From positions 2,468,624 to 2,532,623 of the forward strand of contig JABTUA010000003.1 in assembly GCA_015075635.1 (NCBI GenBank): a stretch of 64,000 nt of DNA. Reading direction: 5' to 3'. Each line of letters begins with the position of its first letter. Positions within the stretch are counted from its first letter, which is position 1. Of this stretch, positions 33,120 through 41,631 are shown in pieces. The notes beneath the pieces were generated by a model. It did no database searches and was not told the origin of the DNA. It worked only from the letters and a program-made list of their open reading frames with translations. Both the position numbers and the translations under genes were made by a program. This stretch comes from Polyangiaceae bacterium. GTDB taxonomy: Bacteria > Myxococcota_A > Polyangia > Polyangiales > Polyangiaceae.

Positions 33120-34499
33120 ATGCCTCGGTGGATTGGCGGCGTCGCTCTGGCGCTGGTGACGTTGGCAACGAGCTCGGTGAGCGGAGCTCCGCCGGTCGTC
33201 CACGACTTCGGCGAGCCCGGCAAGCTCCCGCGCCTGTACCGCGCGCCGGACCAGAGGCTGCACTTGATGTACGTGACCCAGAAGGGATTCCGTTGGCACG
33301 TCTGGGAGTCGGGGAGCTGGACCGATCGCGGGCTGGTTCCGGACACGCAGAGTCAGGGCGGCTCGAAGTTCAACAACCCAGTCATCCTCGCCCTCGCGGA
33401 CGGCAGCTTCCACGTCGCCTGGGGACCCCCGTCGAGCTGGGGAGTGACGCACGACGTCTGGCTCCAGAGCCACGACGGCACGAGCTGGGGCGCGAAGCAG
33501 ACCATCCGACCCGACTACACCGAGTACCTGGCGCTGGCGCCGCTACCCGGGAACCAGATCATGCTGATCGCCGGCATCGTGTGCCCGACCGCTTGCACGC
33601 AAGCGTTTCCCCTCGCGTACAGCACCGGCAAGGCGGGTCAGAGCTTCGGGGCTTTCGTGGACCTGCCCATCAAGGCGCCGGAGGCCAAGACTCCCTTCGT
33701 CTTCGTGCAGCCGGGCAGCGACGTCTTTCACCTGGTGAACCGCTGGTCCAAGCTCAGCTACCGGCGCTGGGACGGTAGCTCGTTCGGTCCAGAGACGCAG
33801 CTCCTCGCGGGCAGTGGCTACTCCGTGGGGTCGCCGGTGGTGTCGGCGACGCCGGACGGCTCGCCCGTCGCGGCGGGGGTCGAGTGGAAGGGCAGCGGCA
33901 CCAACTGGGCCATCGACCACGTGCGGATGGTGCAGAGCGCGGGCACAGGCTGGCTACCGGGCGAAGAGGGCGAGAACGTGTCGGTGGTCAGCTCGGAGAA
34001 GACCGCCGTGAGCGCCGACGCCAATGGCGGCGTACACCTGTTCTACTTCGTGAAGGCGGGCGAGCTGAGCCACCGCTTCTCGAAGGCCGGTCAGTCATCG
34101 CCTGCAGAGATCCTGGCCACCGGCGTCACCTTCACCGGGCCGGAGACCGACAACTTGGCGGCGCAGTACACCGAACACCACGTGCACCTGATCGCGCCCG
34201 TCGACGGCGCGCTGCGGCACCTGGCCATCGACACCGACGCGAAGCCCGTCTCCGACGCGGGGGCCGACTCGGGCAGTGACGCGGGGAGCGGCGGCAGCGG
34301 CGGTCAGACCGGGCTCGACGCCGGCGGCTCGACGACTCCCGCGGACGAGGCGGCCTGCTCGTGTCGCGTCGGGGGGAGCAGCGAGCGTCTGCCGTGGTCG
34401 GTCCCGCTCTTGGCGATCGCCAGCGTGCTTCGCCGGATTCGCCAACGACGCGCGCGACTCGCCGAGCTCGAGCGTCGCGTGCGCGAGCTCCACGGCTGA
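33120..34499 (+). CDS. Exported propeller-type protein with MYXO-CTERM-like anchor
   Basis: The 459-residue protein has a signal peptide (MPRWIGGVALALVTLATSSVSGA) and a domain of about 350 residues with repeated strand pairs around Trp, Gly and Asp (RWHVWESGSWTD, GSFHVAWGPPSSWG, LSYRRWDGSSFG, GGVHLFYFVKAG), as in sialidase/BNR-like propellers. An Asp/Gly/Ser linker follows. The C-terminus has CSCRVGG, a hydrophobic stretch (WSVPLLAIASV) and an Arg-rich run (LRRIRQRRAR), which is the layout of MYXO-CTERM surface-sorting signals; 12-15 charged residues extend beyond. Its stop touches the convergent methyltransferase stop (TGATCA). Confidence 0.86.
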   Translation: MPRWIGGVALALVTLATSSVSGAPPVVHDFGEPGKLPRLYRAPDQRLHLMYVTQKGFRWHVWESGSWTDRGLVPDTQSQGGSKFNNPVILALADGSFHVAWGPPSSWGVTHDVWLQSHDGTSWGAKQTIRPDYTEYLALAPLPGNQIMLIAGIVCPTACTQAFPLAYSTGKAGQSFGAFVDLPIKAPEAKTPFVFVQPGSDVFHLVNRWSKLSYRRWDGSSFGPETQLLAGSGYSVGSPVVSATPDGSPVAAGVEWKGSGTNWAIDHVRMVQSAGTGWLPGEEGENVSVVSSEKTAVSADANGGVHLFYFVKAGELSHRFSKAGQSSPAEILATGVTFTGPETDNLAAQYTEHHVHLIAPVDGALRHLAIDTDAKPVSDAGADSGSDAGSGGSGGQTGLDAGGSTTPADEAACSCRVGGSSERLPWSVPLLAIASVLRRIRQRRARLAELERRVRELHG

Positions 34500-35087
34500 T
34501 CAGGGTTTTCTCGCGACGAGCTGCACCACGGCGCTCCGGCCGGAGTGGTACTTGCCCTCGTGGACCTCGCGCTCGGTCTCCAGCGCCACGAGCCACTCGA
34601 GCTCCCCGAAGTCGCGCTTCGCCAGCTCGAGCGAGTAGAGCATCTCCGGCAGCTTGGGGCCTCCGGTGCCGAGCTCGAGCTGCGCCGGCGTGTAGGCTTC
34701 CAGGATCAGCACGCCGCCCGGGCGCAGGCCAGACACGATCCCACGGTGCACCCTCTCGCGCAGCGCCGCGGGCAGGTGGCACCAGATGCTGACGATGCCA
34801 GCCCAGACCGAGGGCTCGATGGCGAAGTGCGCGAGGTCGCTCACCCGCGTGGTGAGCGACACGCCGCGCTCGGCGGCCAACGCCGCGGCCTTTCGAAGCC
34901 CGACGTCGGAGGCGTCCACGGCCGTGACGGCGTGACCGCGCCCTGCCAGGAAGACGGCGTTCCTGCCCTCGCCCTCGGCCAGACACAGGACCGGCCCGGC
35001 GGGGATGCGCTCGGCGACGCTGACCAAGAAATCGTTGGGCTCGGTGCCGTAGGCGTAGCCCGGCTCGGCGTAGCGCTGGTCCCACAT
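34500..35087 (-). CDS. Class I SAM-dependent methyltransferase
   Basis: This 195-residue enzyme begins MWDQRYAEPGYAYGTEPNDFL, typical of small methyltransferases of the TehB-like group. Motif I is VLCLAEGEGRNAVFLA, motif II AVTAVDASD with the ribose-binding Asp, and motif IV/V is around IVSIWCHLP and GLRPGGVLILEAY. The methyl acceptor may be a small molecule such as a thiol, halide or oxyanion. TAGACT lies 9 nt before its ATG. It converges on the propeller protein gene with no gap. Confidence 0.92.
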   Translation of the reverse strand: MWDQRYAEPGYAYGTEPNDFLVSVAERIPAGPVLCLAEGEGRNAVFLAGRGHAVTAVDASDVGLRKAAALAAERGVSLTTRVSDLAHFAIEPSVWAGIVSIWCHLPAALRERVHRGIVSGLRPGGVLILEAYTPAQLELGTGGPKLPEMLYSLELAKRDFGELEWLVALETEREVHEGKYHSGRSAVVQLVARKP

Positions 35088-35096
35088 GCGAGGGTG

Positions 35097-35102
35097 AGTC
35101 TA
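35097..35102 (-). promoter_or_regulatory. Predicted -10 element (TAGACT)
   Basis: On the minus strand TAGACT ends 9 nt before the methyltransferase ATG; the gap has no Shine-Dalgarno sequence. Confidence 0.45.
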
Positions 35103-35134
35103 CACCGGCGCGGCCGTGCTACGAAGGGCGCGCC

Positions 35135-35863
35135 ATGACGATCGTGCTCCACCGCTTTCCGCTGAGCCACTACTCCGAGAAGGGGCGGGCGCTGCTCGAC
35201 TTCAAGAAGCTGCCGTTCCGCATCGAAGAGCACCAGCTCGGGCTACCTCAGCTCGGCATCTACCGTCTGAGCGGTCAGCGCAAGGTGCCCGTCATCGACG
35301 ACGCCGGGCGCATCGTCGCCGACTCGACGGAGATCGCGCTGTACCTGGAGGAGCGCTACCCCGAGCCGCACCTCCTGCCGGCGGACGCAGCCGCGCGCCG
35401 AGAGGTGCTGGAGCTCGAGGCGCGGCTCGATCGCTGGATGGGGAGCTACGCGCCGGTGGTCTGGTTCGACTGGTTCGTGCGAGAGCAGCCCGAGGAGGTG
35501 TCACGCCTGCTCCAGGTGGAGGTCTGGGGCGCGGGCCAGGGGCGCCTCGCCGCGGCGGCCATCCGCCCGTTGATGCGACTGTCCAAGGCCAGGAGCATCG
35601 TGAAGAAGTCGAGCGAGCGCACGCACACCTTGCTCAAGGAACTGTGCGAGCGGCTGGAGAAGTCCCCGTACCTGTGTGGGCAGAGCCCGAGCCTGGCGGA
35701 CGTCGCGGCGGCGGGCCTGGCGTTCCACCTGGAGTTCCCCAAGACGCGTCACCTGGCCATCCCCGACTGGGAAGGCGTGGGCGTGCCCGGCTACGCCGAC
35801 GCGCCCGAGTACGCGCGCTTCTTCGATTGGCGGCGGCGCTTCTACGCCGAGCAGCTGAGCTGA
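35135..35863 (+). CDS. Glutathione S-transferase family protein
   Basis: The 242-residue protein has an N-terminal thioredoxin fold (HRFPLSHYSEKGRALLDF) with a likely catalytic Ser/Tyr in the SHYSEK loop, KVPVIDD with the cis-proline, and ADSTEIALYLEERYP with the glutathione-binding Ser-Thr-Glu. The helical C-terminal domain includes SPYLCGQSPSLADVAAAGL with the N-capping motif, and is longer than usual between residues 100 and 160. It probably conjugates or isomerises small electrophiles, or may act as a glutathione-dependent reductase. Glutathione use in this organism is suggested also by the glutaredoxin gene near 10 kb. Confidence 0.93.
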   Translation: MTIVLHRFPLSHYSEKGRALLDFKKLPFRIEEHQLGLPQLGIYRLSGQRKVPVIDDAGRIVADSTEIALYLEERYPEPHLLPADAAARREVLELEARLDRWMGSYAPVVWFDWFVREQPEEVSRLLQVEVWGAGQGRLAAAAIRPLMRLSKARSIVKKSSERTHTLLKELCERLEKSPYLCGQSPSLADVAAAGLAFHLEFPKTRHLAIPDWEGVGVPGYADAPEYARFFDWRRRFYAEQLS

Positions 35864-35873
35864 GGTCTCCTCC

Positions 35874-37154
35874 CTACGCTGAAAAGTACCGGAACCAGAG
35901 GTAGGCGGCCGCGAACAGGCCCTGGCACACGATGCCCCCGAGGCTCGCCCACACGAGCCACGGGCGCGGGCGGAGTTGGGGTTCGACCTCGGGGGCCAGC
36001 ACCGCGCGATGGTTCAGCACGCTGAGCACGGGCGCCGTCAGGAACGACAGCGTCGTGGCGACGTCCACCAGCGTCGTGAGCGACTTCATCATCATCGCGA
36101 TCACGAGCAGGGCGCCGGTCGAGAGCACGGCGATCGAGATCCAGTAGCTGCGCTTCTGCGCCGGCTCGTCGATCTCGGAGCGGTGCTTGGGTTCTGGCCC
36201 CCGAAGACGCGCGATCAGGACGGCGATGGAGCGCGGGAAGCCGTCCACGACGGTGAGCACCGTGGAGAACATCACCGCGAACGCGGCCGTCCCGATGATG
36301 GGGCGGCTCCAGTCGCCGAGCGTGGTGGCGTAGAGAGTGATCACCTGCCCGGCGAACGCGCCCGCCGAGTCCGGGAAGCGCTGGCCGCTGCCGTGCATCA
36401 CGCCGGCGCCCATCAAGAGGAAGCAGAGCGCCAAGAACGCCGTGCCCAGATAGCCCACGTGGAAGTCGAACGACGACTCGCTGAGCGTGGGCTCGTGCTT
36501 CGTGTCGGCTTGGCGGGCCAGGGTCCAGAGCGACTGCCAGACCGCCACGTCGATGGCGGACGGCATCCAACCGACCAGCGCCGCGACGAAGAAGATGGTG
36601 GCGCGGTCCATCTGCCCTGGGCTCAGCCAGAAGCTCGACCCGGCGAGGTCGAGCCGAGGCAGCGCCAGGGCCGTGGCCGCGAGCGTGGACAGCGTGAGCA
36701 CCGCCACCAGCACCTTGTTGACGCGATCGAGCCAGTGGTAGCGACCCACCGCCAAGAGCGCCGCGCAGATGCCGATCAGCGCGCCGCTCACGACCACCGG
36801 GCTGGCCCGGAGGCCCAGGACCGCGATCGCGAGGCCGGCGGTGACGAAGGTCACCGCGGCGAGCACCGTGAACATCGTGCCGATGGTCAAGAGCGCGTAG
36901 ACCACGAGCGCCCAGCGGCCTTGGCGCCGGTAGCCTTCCAAGAGAGACGTGCGGGTGGCGACCGCGTAGTGCGGGCCGAAGCGGAACGCGGGGTACTTGA
37001 TGGCGTTGGCGACCAGCACCAGGCCGATCAGCGACAGGCCGTAGACGGCGCCGGCGCGCGTGGACTGCACCAGATGCGACACGCCGACGGCCGCGGCAGC
37101 GAACAGGAGGCCTGGACCCAGTGCTTGTAGTCTTCCCCGTCCGGTCGTGCCCAT
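35874..37154 (-). CDS. NRAMP-like divalent metal transporter with altered metal motif
   Basis: A 426-residue membrane protein with about 11 helices. It starts with the NRAMP hallmark GPGLLFAAAAVGVSH, and helix 6 has GWMPSAIDVAVWQSLW, where Met-Pro fits the metal-coordinating break. In helix 1, the usual DPGN metal motif (GAGDL in some relatives) is replaced by GVSHLVQS, residues 24-31, so the carboxylate is lost and a histidine (H27) takes its place. The transported ion may therefore differ from Mn2+ or Fe2+, or the protein may have lost transport. A TAAGCT hexamer lies 12 nt before the start. It stands alone between a GST gene and the GT-C operon. Confidence 0.92.
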   Translation of the reverse strand: MGTTGRGRLQALGPGLLFAAAAVGVSHLVQSTRAGAVYGLSLIGLVLVANAIKYPAFRFGPHYAVATRTSLLEGYRRQGRWALVVYALLTIGTMFTVLAAVTFVTAGLAIAVLGLRASPVVVSGALIGICAALLAVGRYHWLDRVNKVLVAVLTLSTLAATALALPRLDLAGSSFWLSPGQMDRATIFFVAALVGWMPSAIDVAVWQSLWTLARQADTKHEPTLSESSFDFHVGYLGTAFLALCFLLMGAGVMHGSGQRFPDSAGAFAGQVITLYATTLGDWSRPIIGTAAFAVMFSTVLTVVDGFPRSIAVLIARLRGPEPKHRSEIDEPAQKRSYWISIAVLSTGALLVIAMMMKSLTTLVDVATTLSFLTAPVLSVLNHRAVLAPEVEPQLRPRPWLVWASLGGIVCQGLFAAAYLWFRYFSA

Positions 37155-37166
37155 CGCCCGGGGGGC

Positions 37167-37172
37167 AGCTTA
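37167..37172 (-). promoter_or_regulatory. Predicted -10 element (TAAGCT) for the NRAMP-like gene
   Basis: On the minus strand GCTAAGCT ends 12 nt before the ATG at 37154. It lies just after the end of the upstream GT-C operon. Confidence 0.4.
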
Positions 37173-37206
37173 GCGCGGGCCAGGGCCGCTGCGCAGCGGA
37201 AGCGAG

Positions 37207-38970
37207 TCAAGGAAAGCCCAGCGGCAGCGGCGCCTCTTTGCCCAGCGCCGGCAGCGGGAAGCGCACCAGGCGCCCGTGCTCGAAGCGCAGGAACACGCGC
37301 GACGGGTCGTCCAGGCTGCCGGAGAAGCGGTAGCGGATCCGGGACGGTGCCCAGCCGCGCACCTCGACGATCTCGACGTCGAGGCCGGGCACGCTGAATC
37401 GCTGCCCGACCCGGAACGGCTCGTCGGGGTTCTCCTGGCGCCGCTCGTCGTAGTTGAAGAAGGCGGTGCTCGGGTCCGAGGAGCGGAGCTCCAGCGCGTC
37501 GTCGGCGACGCGCGCGACGGTCAAGGGCGTGAGGGCGCTCGCCAACGTACGCCAGCTCTTGGGCAGCGGGCTGCCGTGCTCGTGGCGCACGCGCACCGTG
37601 TAGTTCACGGCCACCAGATCCGCCGGCTGGTTCAGCAGCACCAGCTCTTCTCGGGCGACCTTGGAGTCGTCGATCTCCGAGTCGAGGGCGGCTCGGATGA
37701 GGCGGGCCGTGTCGTCGCGGTGAGCCTTCGACTGCGCGCGGGCAGCCAGCGGCGAGAGGGCGAGGTGCAGGAGCGCGAGCGGTAGACACAGGAGCGCGAG
37801 CAACCACGCGGCCACCCTGCGGCGCCCGCCGGCGTCGCCGAGCGGCCGGAGCGCGCCCCAGAACGCCGCGGCGAGGACCAGGCTCCCGCCCATGCTGGGG
37901 ACCAAGAGCAGACGCACTCCCGGTACCGTGCCCGAGAGCGGCAGCAGTGCCAGCACCACGCCGAGCGCGTAGCCCGCGAAGCGTCGCGGCAGCGGCGCAG
38001 GCAGGTTGCCGAGCGCCCGAGCGACCAGGAGCGCCACCACCGCGAGGGGAACGACCGCCCAGAAGAGGAGCGGCGAGCGCTCGACCAGCGCGACGTAGAC
38101 GGCCTCGCCGGGCAACAGCAGGAGCTCGGTCGACAACATCGACGGCACACGGACCAAGGCGCCCCGCAGAAATCCGAGCGGGGATTCGAGGGGGCTCACG
38201 TAAACCGAGCCGCCGCTGGCGCCGTAGCCGCCGAGCACGTGGACTGCCGCGTAGAGCGCCGCTGGGACGGCGGCGAAGCTCGCGGCGCGCAGGCGGGCCG
38301 GGAGCGGACCCTGCATCGCCACCAGCTCGTGGGTCAGCACGAAGGCGAGCGCGCAGATGGCGTATTCGCCACCCAGGAAGGACAGCGCGAAGCCGGCGCT
38401 GCACAGCCAGCCGGCACGCTGCGAGCCGGTGTCCCGGTGCACGTGGTAGCCCCAGAGGCCCAGCGCGGCGAAGGTGGCAGAGATCAGCGTCGCGCGGTTA
38501 CAGAGCCAAGCCACAGGCGAGACGAGCGCGACGTCGAAGCCCACCAGCGCCGTCGCCAAGAGCGCCACGGGCGTCGGGAGCAAGCGCCGCGCCAGCGCGT
38601 GGAAGCTGGCGAGGAACGCCAGGAGCCAAGCCACCGAGTGCAGGTGCATGGAGAAGAGCGAGAGCCCGAGCACCCGATGCTCGAGCCAGAGGAGCAGGCT
38701 GGGCAAGGGGCGGAGCAGGCTCAGCCGGAGCTCCGGCGGGATCCACCAGGGCAGCGTGCCGCTCGCCGTCAGCGCTCCGAGCTCGTGGGCTCCGCCGTAG
38801 AAGGCGTACAGGTTCCAGGGCGCGCGAGCGATGGGATAGGTCCCGTCCAGCATCGCGCGCTGCAGGTAGTCGTCCGCGAACAGGGGCGTGCCGAGGCCAG
38901 GCGCGTGCAGCCAGACGACGACTGCGGCGATCGCGCCAAGCCCCGCGCAGGCCCACGCGCGGGGGGTCAT
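37207..38970 (-). CDS. Polytopic membrane protein, GT-C glycosyltransferase-like
   Basis: The 587-residue protein has about 10-11 membrane helices followed by a soluble C-terminal domain of about 180 residues. After helix 1 comes a luminal loop with FADDYLQRA, where paired acidic residues resemble the D-D/D-E motif of GT-C polyprenyl-phosphate sugar transferases. The C-terminal domain (from about residue 405) has strands such as PADLVAVNYTVRVRHE and RIRYRFSGSL. It overlaps the gamma-glutamyltransferase gene by 4 bp (ATGA) and is the last gene of a four-gene operon. Possible substrates are lipids or surface proteins. Confidence 0.88.
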   Translation of the reverse strand: MTPRAWACAGLGAIAAVVVWLHAPGLGTPLFADDYLQRAMLDGTYPIARAPWNLYAFYGGAHELGALTASGTLPWWIPPELRLSLLRPLPSLLLWLEHRVLGLSLFSMHLHSVAWLLAFLASFHALARRLLPTPVALLATALVGFDVALVSPVAWLCNRATLISATFAALGLWGYHVHRDTGSQRAGWLCSAGFALSFLGGEYAICALAFVLTHELVAMQGPLPARLRAASFAAVPAALYAAVHVLGGYGASGGSVYVSPLESPLGFLRGALVRVPSMLSTELLLLPGEAVYVALVERSPLLFWAVVPLAVVALLVARALGNLPAPLPRRFAGYALGVVLALLPLSGTVPGVRLLLVPSMGGSLVLAAAFWGALRPLGDAGGRRRVAAWLLALLCLPLALLHLALSPLAARAQSKAHRDDTARLIRAALDSEIDDSKVAREELVLLNQPADLVAVNYTVRVRHEHGSPLPKSWRTLASALTPLTVARVADDALELRSSDPSTAFFNYDERRQENPDEPFRVGQRFSVPGLDVEIVEVRGWAPSRIRYRFSGSLDDPSRVFLRFEHGRLVRFPLPALGKEAPLPLGFP

Positions 38971-40769
38971 GGGGTCTTGGCCCGGGCCGCCACGGCTTGC
39001 CCGCCCTCGCGCGGATCGGCGAACCCGTACGCGACTCCGTCTGCCAGCAAGATGTTGTTGGCGTCCCCCATCGGGATGGTCTTCTTGCTCAGCGCGTGAC
39101 CGAGCTTCCGGAGGCCCTCCAGGGTCGCCTTGGGCGGCGGGCGCGCGCGCTCGTAGCGCACCTCGTCGGGGACGAAGCTGTGGTGCAAGCGCCCGCTCTC
39201 GACGGCGCGGTCGAGGGTCATGCCGTGATCGACCAGGTTTCGGAAGACCTGGGCGACGGTGCTCGGGATGGTGTCGCCGCCGGGGGAGCCGAGCACGAGC
39301 AGGAGCTCGCCGTCGCGGGTGACCAGCGTCGGAGCCATGCTGCTGATGGTGCGGCGCCCGCCCTCGGGCTGGTTCTCGCCCACGCTGGCGAAGGAGGCGA
39401 CGGCATTATTGAGCACGATGCCGGTGCCGGGGACCACGATCTTCGCGCCGAAACCCGCGGAGAGGGTCGTGGTGCAGCTGACCGCCAAACCGTCGGCGTC
39501 CACCACCGAGAAGTGCGTGGTGTGCTCCAGCTCGCGCATCGCCGCGCCGTAGAGCGGATGGACCTCGTCCGAAGGCGTGGGCCGGTTCGCGTCGATGGGC
39601 AGGCGCGCGAGCAGCGCGGGGATGTCGCGGAAGCGCGCGAGCTTGCGCGCCAGCTCCCCCGGCGCGATCGAGTCCGGATCGACGACGCCGAAGCGCTTGT
39701 CCGCCTGCGCGCGGCGCGAAGCCTCCAGAAACAGGTGCGCGTCGTCGATCGAGCCCGCGCCGAGCTTGTAGGCCGAGTGCCGCTCCAGGATGCCGAGGAT
39801 CTCGAGCAGCGCCACGCCGCCGGCGGACGGCGGCGGCATGGTCTCCAGCGTGAGCCCGCGGTAGCCGAGCTCGAGCGGGCTGCGGAGCTTCGCCGCGTAG
39901 CCCGCCAGATCCTCGGCGCTGAGCGTCCCGCCCAGCTTGCCGAGGGTGGCGACGATGGCCGCGGCCGTCTCGCCTTCGTAGAAGCCGGCTGCGCCCTTCT
40001 CCGCGATGCGCCCCAGGGTCTTGGCCAGATCTCTGCGGACCAGGAGATCCTTCTCCCTGCGCGGCTTGCCGGCGTCGCCGAACTCCGCGCGCGCGCCCGG
40101 ATCCTTCTTCAGCTGCGCCCAGCTCCAGCCGATGGTCTGAGCCTCTCGGGGGCGGACGCGGTGACCGCGCTCGGCCAAGAGCTTGGCGGGCTCCACGAGC
40201 TTCGGCCACGCGAGCTTGCCGTACTTCTGGTGCGCGAGGGAGAGGCCCCTCACCGTGCCGGGCACGCCGACCGACATCGGCCCGATACCGTCCTGGGCGA
40301 TCATCGTGTCGAACGCCTCGCGCGGCAGGCTCCCCGGCGCCGTCTCTCGATAGTCGATGGCGCGGGTCGGGCCGCCCTTGGGGCGCACCAGCATGAAGCC
40401 ACCGCCGCCGATGTTGCCGGCGCTCGGGTGGGTGACCGCCAGCACGAACGCGACGGCGATGGCCGCGTCCACGGCGTTGCCGCCGGCTTCGAGGATGCGC
40501 GCGCCGGCGCGAGACGCTTCGACGTCCACGCTGACGACCAGGCCGCTCGAGCTCTTCACGCTCTTCGCTCCCCCGCCCGCGAGCACCGGCGGCGGTCCCA
40601 GATCCAACGGGGCGGGGGGAGGCGCCGCGTCGGCGGAGGCGACCGGCGTGGCGCTCGGTGGCGGCGGCGGGGCGGCGCGGGGTGACGCCTCCGCGGGCTC
40701 GCTCGGCGCGACGGAGGGAGCCGGAGCGCAGCTCGAGAGCAGCGCCAGCCAGAGGACCAAGCGCCTCAT
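38967..40769 (-). CDS. ggt: Gamma-glutamyltransferase, lipid-anchored
   Basis: The 600-residue precursor starts with a lipoprotein signal (MRRLVLWLALLSSC) and a Pro/Ala/Ser linker to about residue 65. The family body follows: SSGLVVSVDVEASRAGARILE, GGNAVDAAIAVAFVLAVTHPSAGNIGGGGF split across two conserved blocks, and the autocleavage site HTTHFSVVD, in which T418 becomes the N-terminal nucleophile of the small subunit. GSPGGDTIPSTV is the C-terminal substrate motif. It hydrolyses or transfers the gamma-glutamyl group of glutathione and related compounds in the periplasm or outer membrane. It overlaps both neighbours by 4 bp. Lipid anchoring is unusual for the family. Confidence 0.95.
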   Translation of the reverse strand: MRRLVLWLALLSSCAPAPSVAPSEPAEASPRAAPPPPPSATPVASADAAPPPAPLDLGPPPVLAGGGAKSVKSSSGLVVSVDVEASRAGARILEAGGNAVDAAIAVAFVLAVTHPSAGNIGGGGFMLVRPKGGPTRAIDYRETAPGSLPREAFDTMIAQDGIGPMSVGVPGTVRGLSLAHQKYGKLAWPKLVEPAKLLAERGHRVRPREAQTIGWSWAQLKKDPGARAEFGDAGKPRREKDLLVRRDLAKTLGRIAEKGAAGFYEGETAAAIVATLGKLGGTLSAEDLAGYAAKLRSPLELGYRGLTLETMPPPSAGGVALLEILGILERHSAYKLGAGSIDDAHLFLEASRRAQADKRFGVVDPDSIAPGELARKLARFRDIPALLARLPIDANRPTPSDEVHPLYGAAMRELEHTTHFSVVDADGLAVSCTTTLSAGFGAKIVVPGTGIVLNNAVASFASVGENQPEGGRRTISSMAPTLVTRDGELLLVLGSPGGDTIPSTVAQVFRNLVDHGMTLDRAVESGRLHHSFVPDEVRYERARPPPKATLEGLRKLGHALSKKTIPMGDANNILLADGVAYGFADPREGGQAVAARAKTP

Positions 40770-41608
40770 CGCTTCACCTCTCCGCTGCCCACGGACAGCA
40801 CCCGCACCAGGTGCGCCTCCGAGGGCAGCACGGCCGGCGCGCGCGCGGGCAGGGCCTTGCCCCCCCGCGCCAGACGCTCCTCGTACAGCTGATAGCGCAA
40901 GTGCGCGCCCGTCAGCTTGATGGCGACGAGCGCAGGCAAGACGCCCACGCCGCAGAGCAGGCTGCCGAGGATCACCAGCGCCAGCGTGACCGGCACGAAC
41001 AACAAATAGGTGGCGAAGGTCTTCCTGCGCATCGGGCGCGCTTCGCGCCAGGCCTCGCCGAGGGCCACGGCCTCCCCCAGGCGCCCGGTGAGCTCGGCGC
41101 GGGTGAGCATCGAGTTGAACACGACGGTGACCATGCCCAGAACGGCGACGGCGAGGAGCAGGCTGCCGCACACCACCGCCAGGGGAACGAGCAACGACCC
41201 CGCCACCAGTCCCGCGGCGAGGAAGCTCGCGTTCAAGAGCCCGAACAGGAGCAGGCCAACGGCCCAGAACACCCCGACGCCGACGAGCTCGATGAACGCC
41301 GCCGCGCCGCCGCGCCGTGCGTAGTGCAGGAAATCGCGGAGTCGGAGCGTCGGCACGGGATCGGGGTGGTTCTGCAGCAGGCGGTGCTGCGCCTCCGACG
41401 CCCAACCCTGGACCGCGAGCCAGCCGGCGACGGGGCAGAGCAGCCAGAGACCGCCGACCAACAGGCTCCGCTTGTCGTCGAAGGCGAAGCTCAGGGCCTC
41501 GCTCACGCGTGCCGGGCGCGTCTCGGCAGGGCCCGGCGCGAGCTTGTCGGGGGCGCCGAGCGGCGCCGGCTGCGACAGCTCCTCGTCGGGCGGGATCGAG
41601 TCGGGCAA
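40766..41608 (-). CDS. DUF4013-like integral membrane protein (copy 2)
   Basis: From a TTG start at 41608, with GAGG 6 nt upstream, the protein has 280 residues. After a Pro/Glu-rich N-terminus come about five membrane helices (LLVGGLWLLCPVAGWLAVQGW, AAAFIELVGVGVFWAVGLLL, LAAGLVAGSLLVPLAVVCG, LLLAVAVLGMVTVV, TYLLFVPVTLALVILGSLLC). HPDPVPTLRLRDFLHYARRG resembles the conserved segment of DUF4013. It is clearly paralogous to the gene before it: both share the helix pattern, a MLTRAELTG/VHTRAELTE motif and an ALPSEA ending. It overlaps the gamma-glutamyltransferase gene by 4 bp. Confidence 0.85.
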   Translation of the reverse strand: MPDSIPPDEELSQPAPLGAPDKLAPGPAETRPARVSEALSFAFDDKRSLLVGGLWLLCPVAGWLAVQGWASEAQHRLLQNHPDPVPTLRLRDFLHYARRGGAAAFIELVGVGVFWAVGLLLFGLLNASFLAAGLVAGSLLVPLAVVCGSLLLAVAVLGMVTVVFNSMLTRAELTGRLGEAVALGEAWREARPMRRKTFATYLLFVPVTLALVILGSLLCGVGVLPALVAIKLTGAHLRYQLYEERLARGGKALPARAPAVLPSEAHLVRVLSVGSGEVKR

Positions 41609-41631
41609 GGTCGGCCTCGAGCTCTGCGCCG

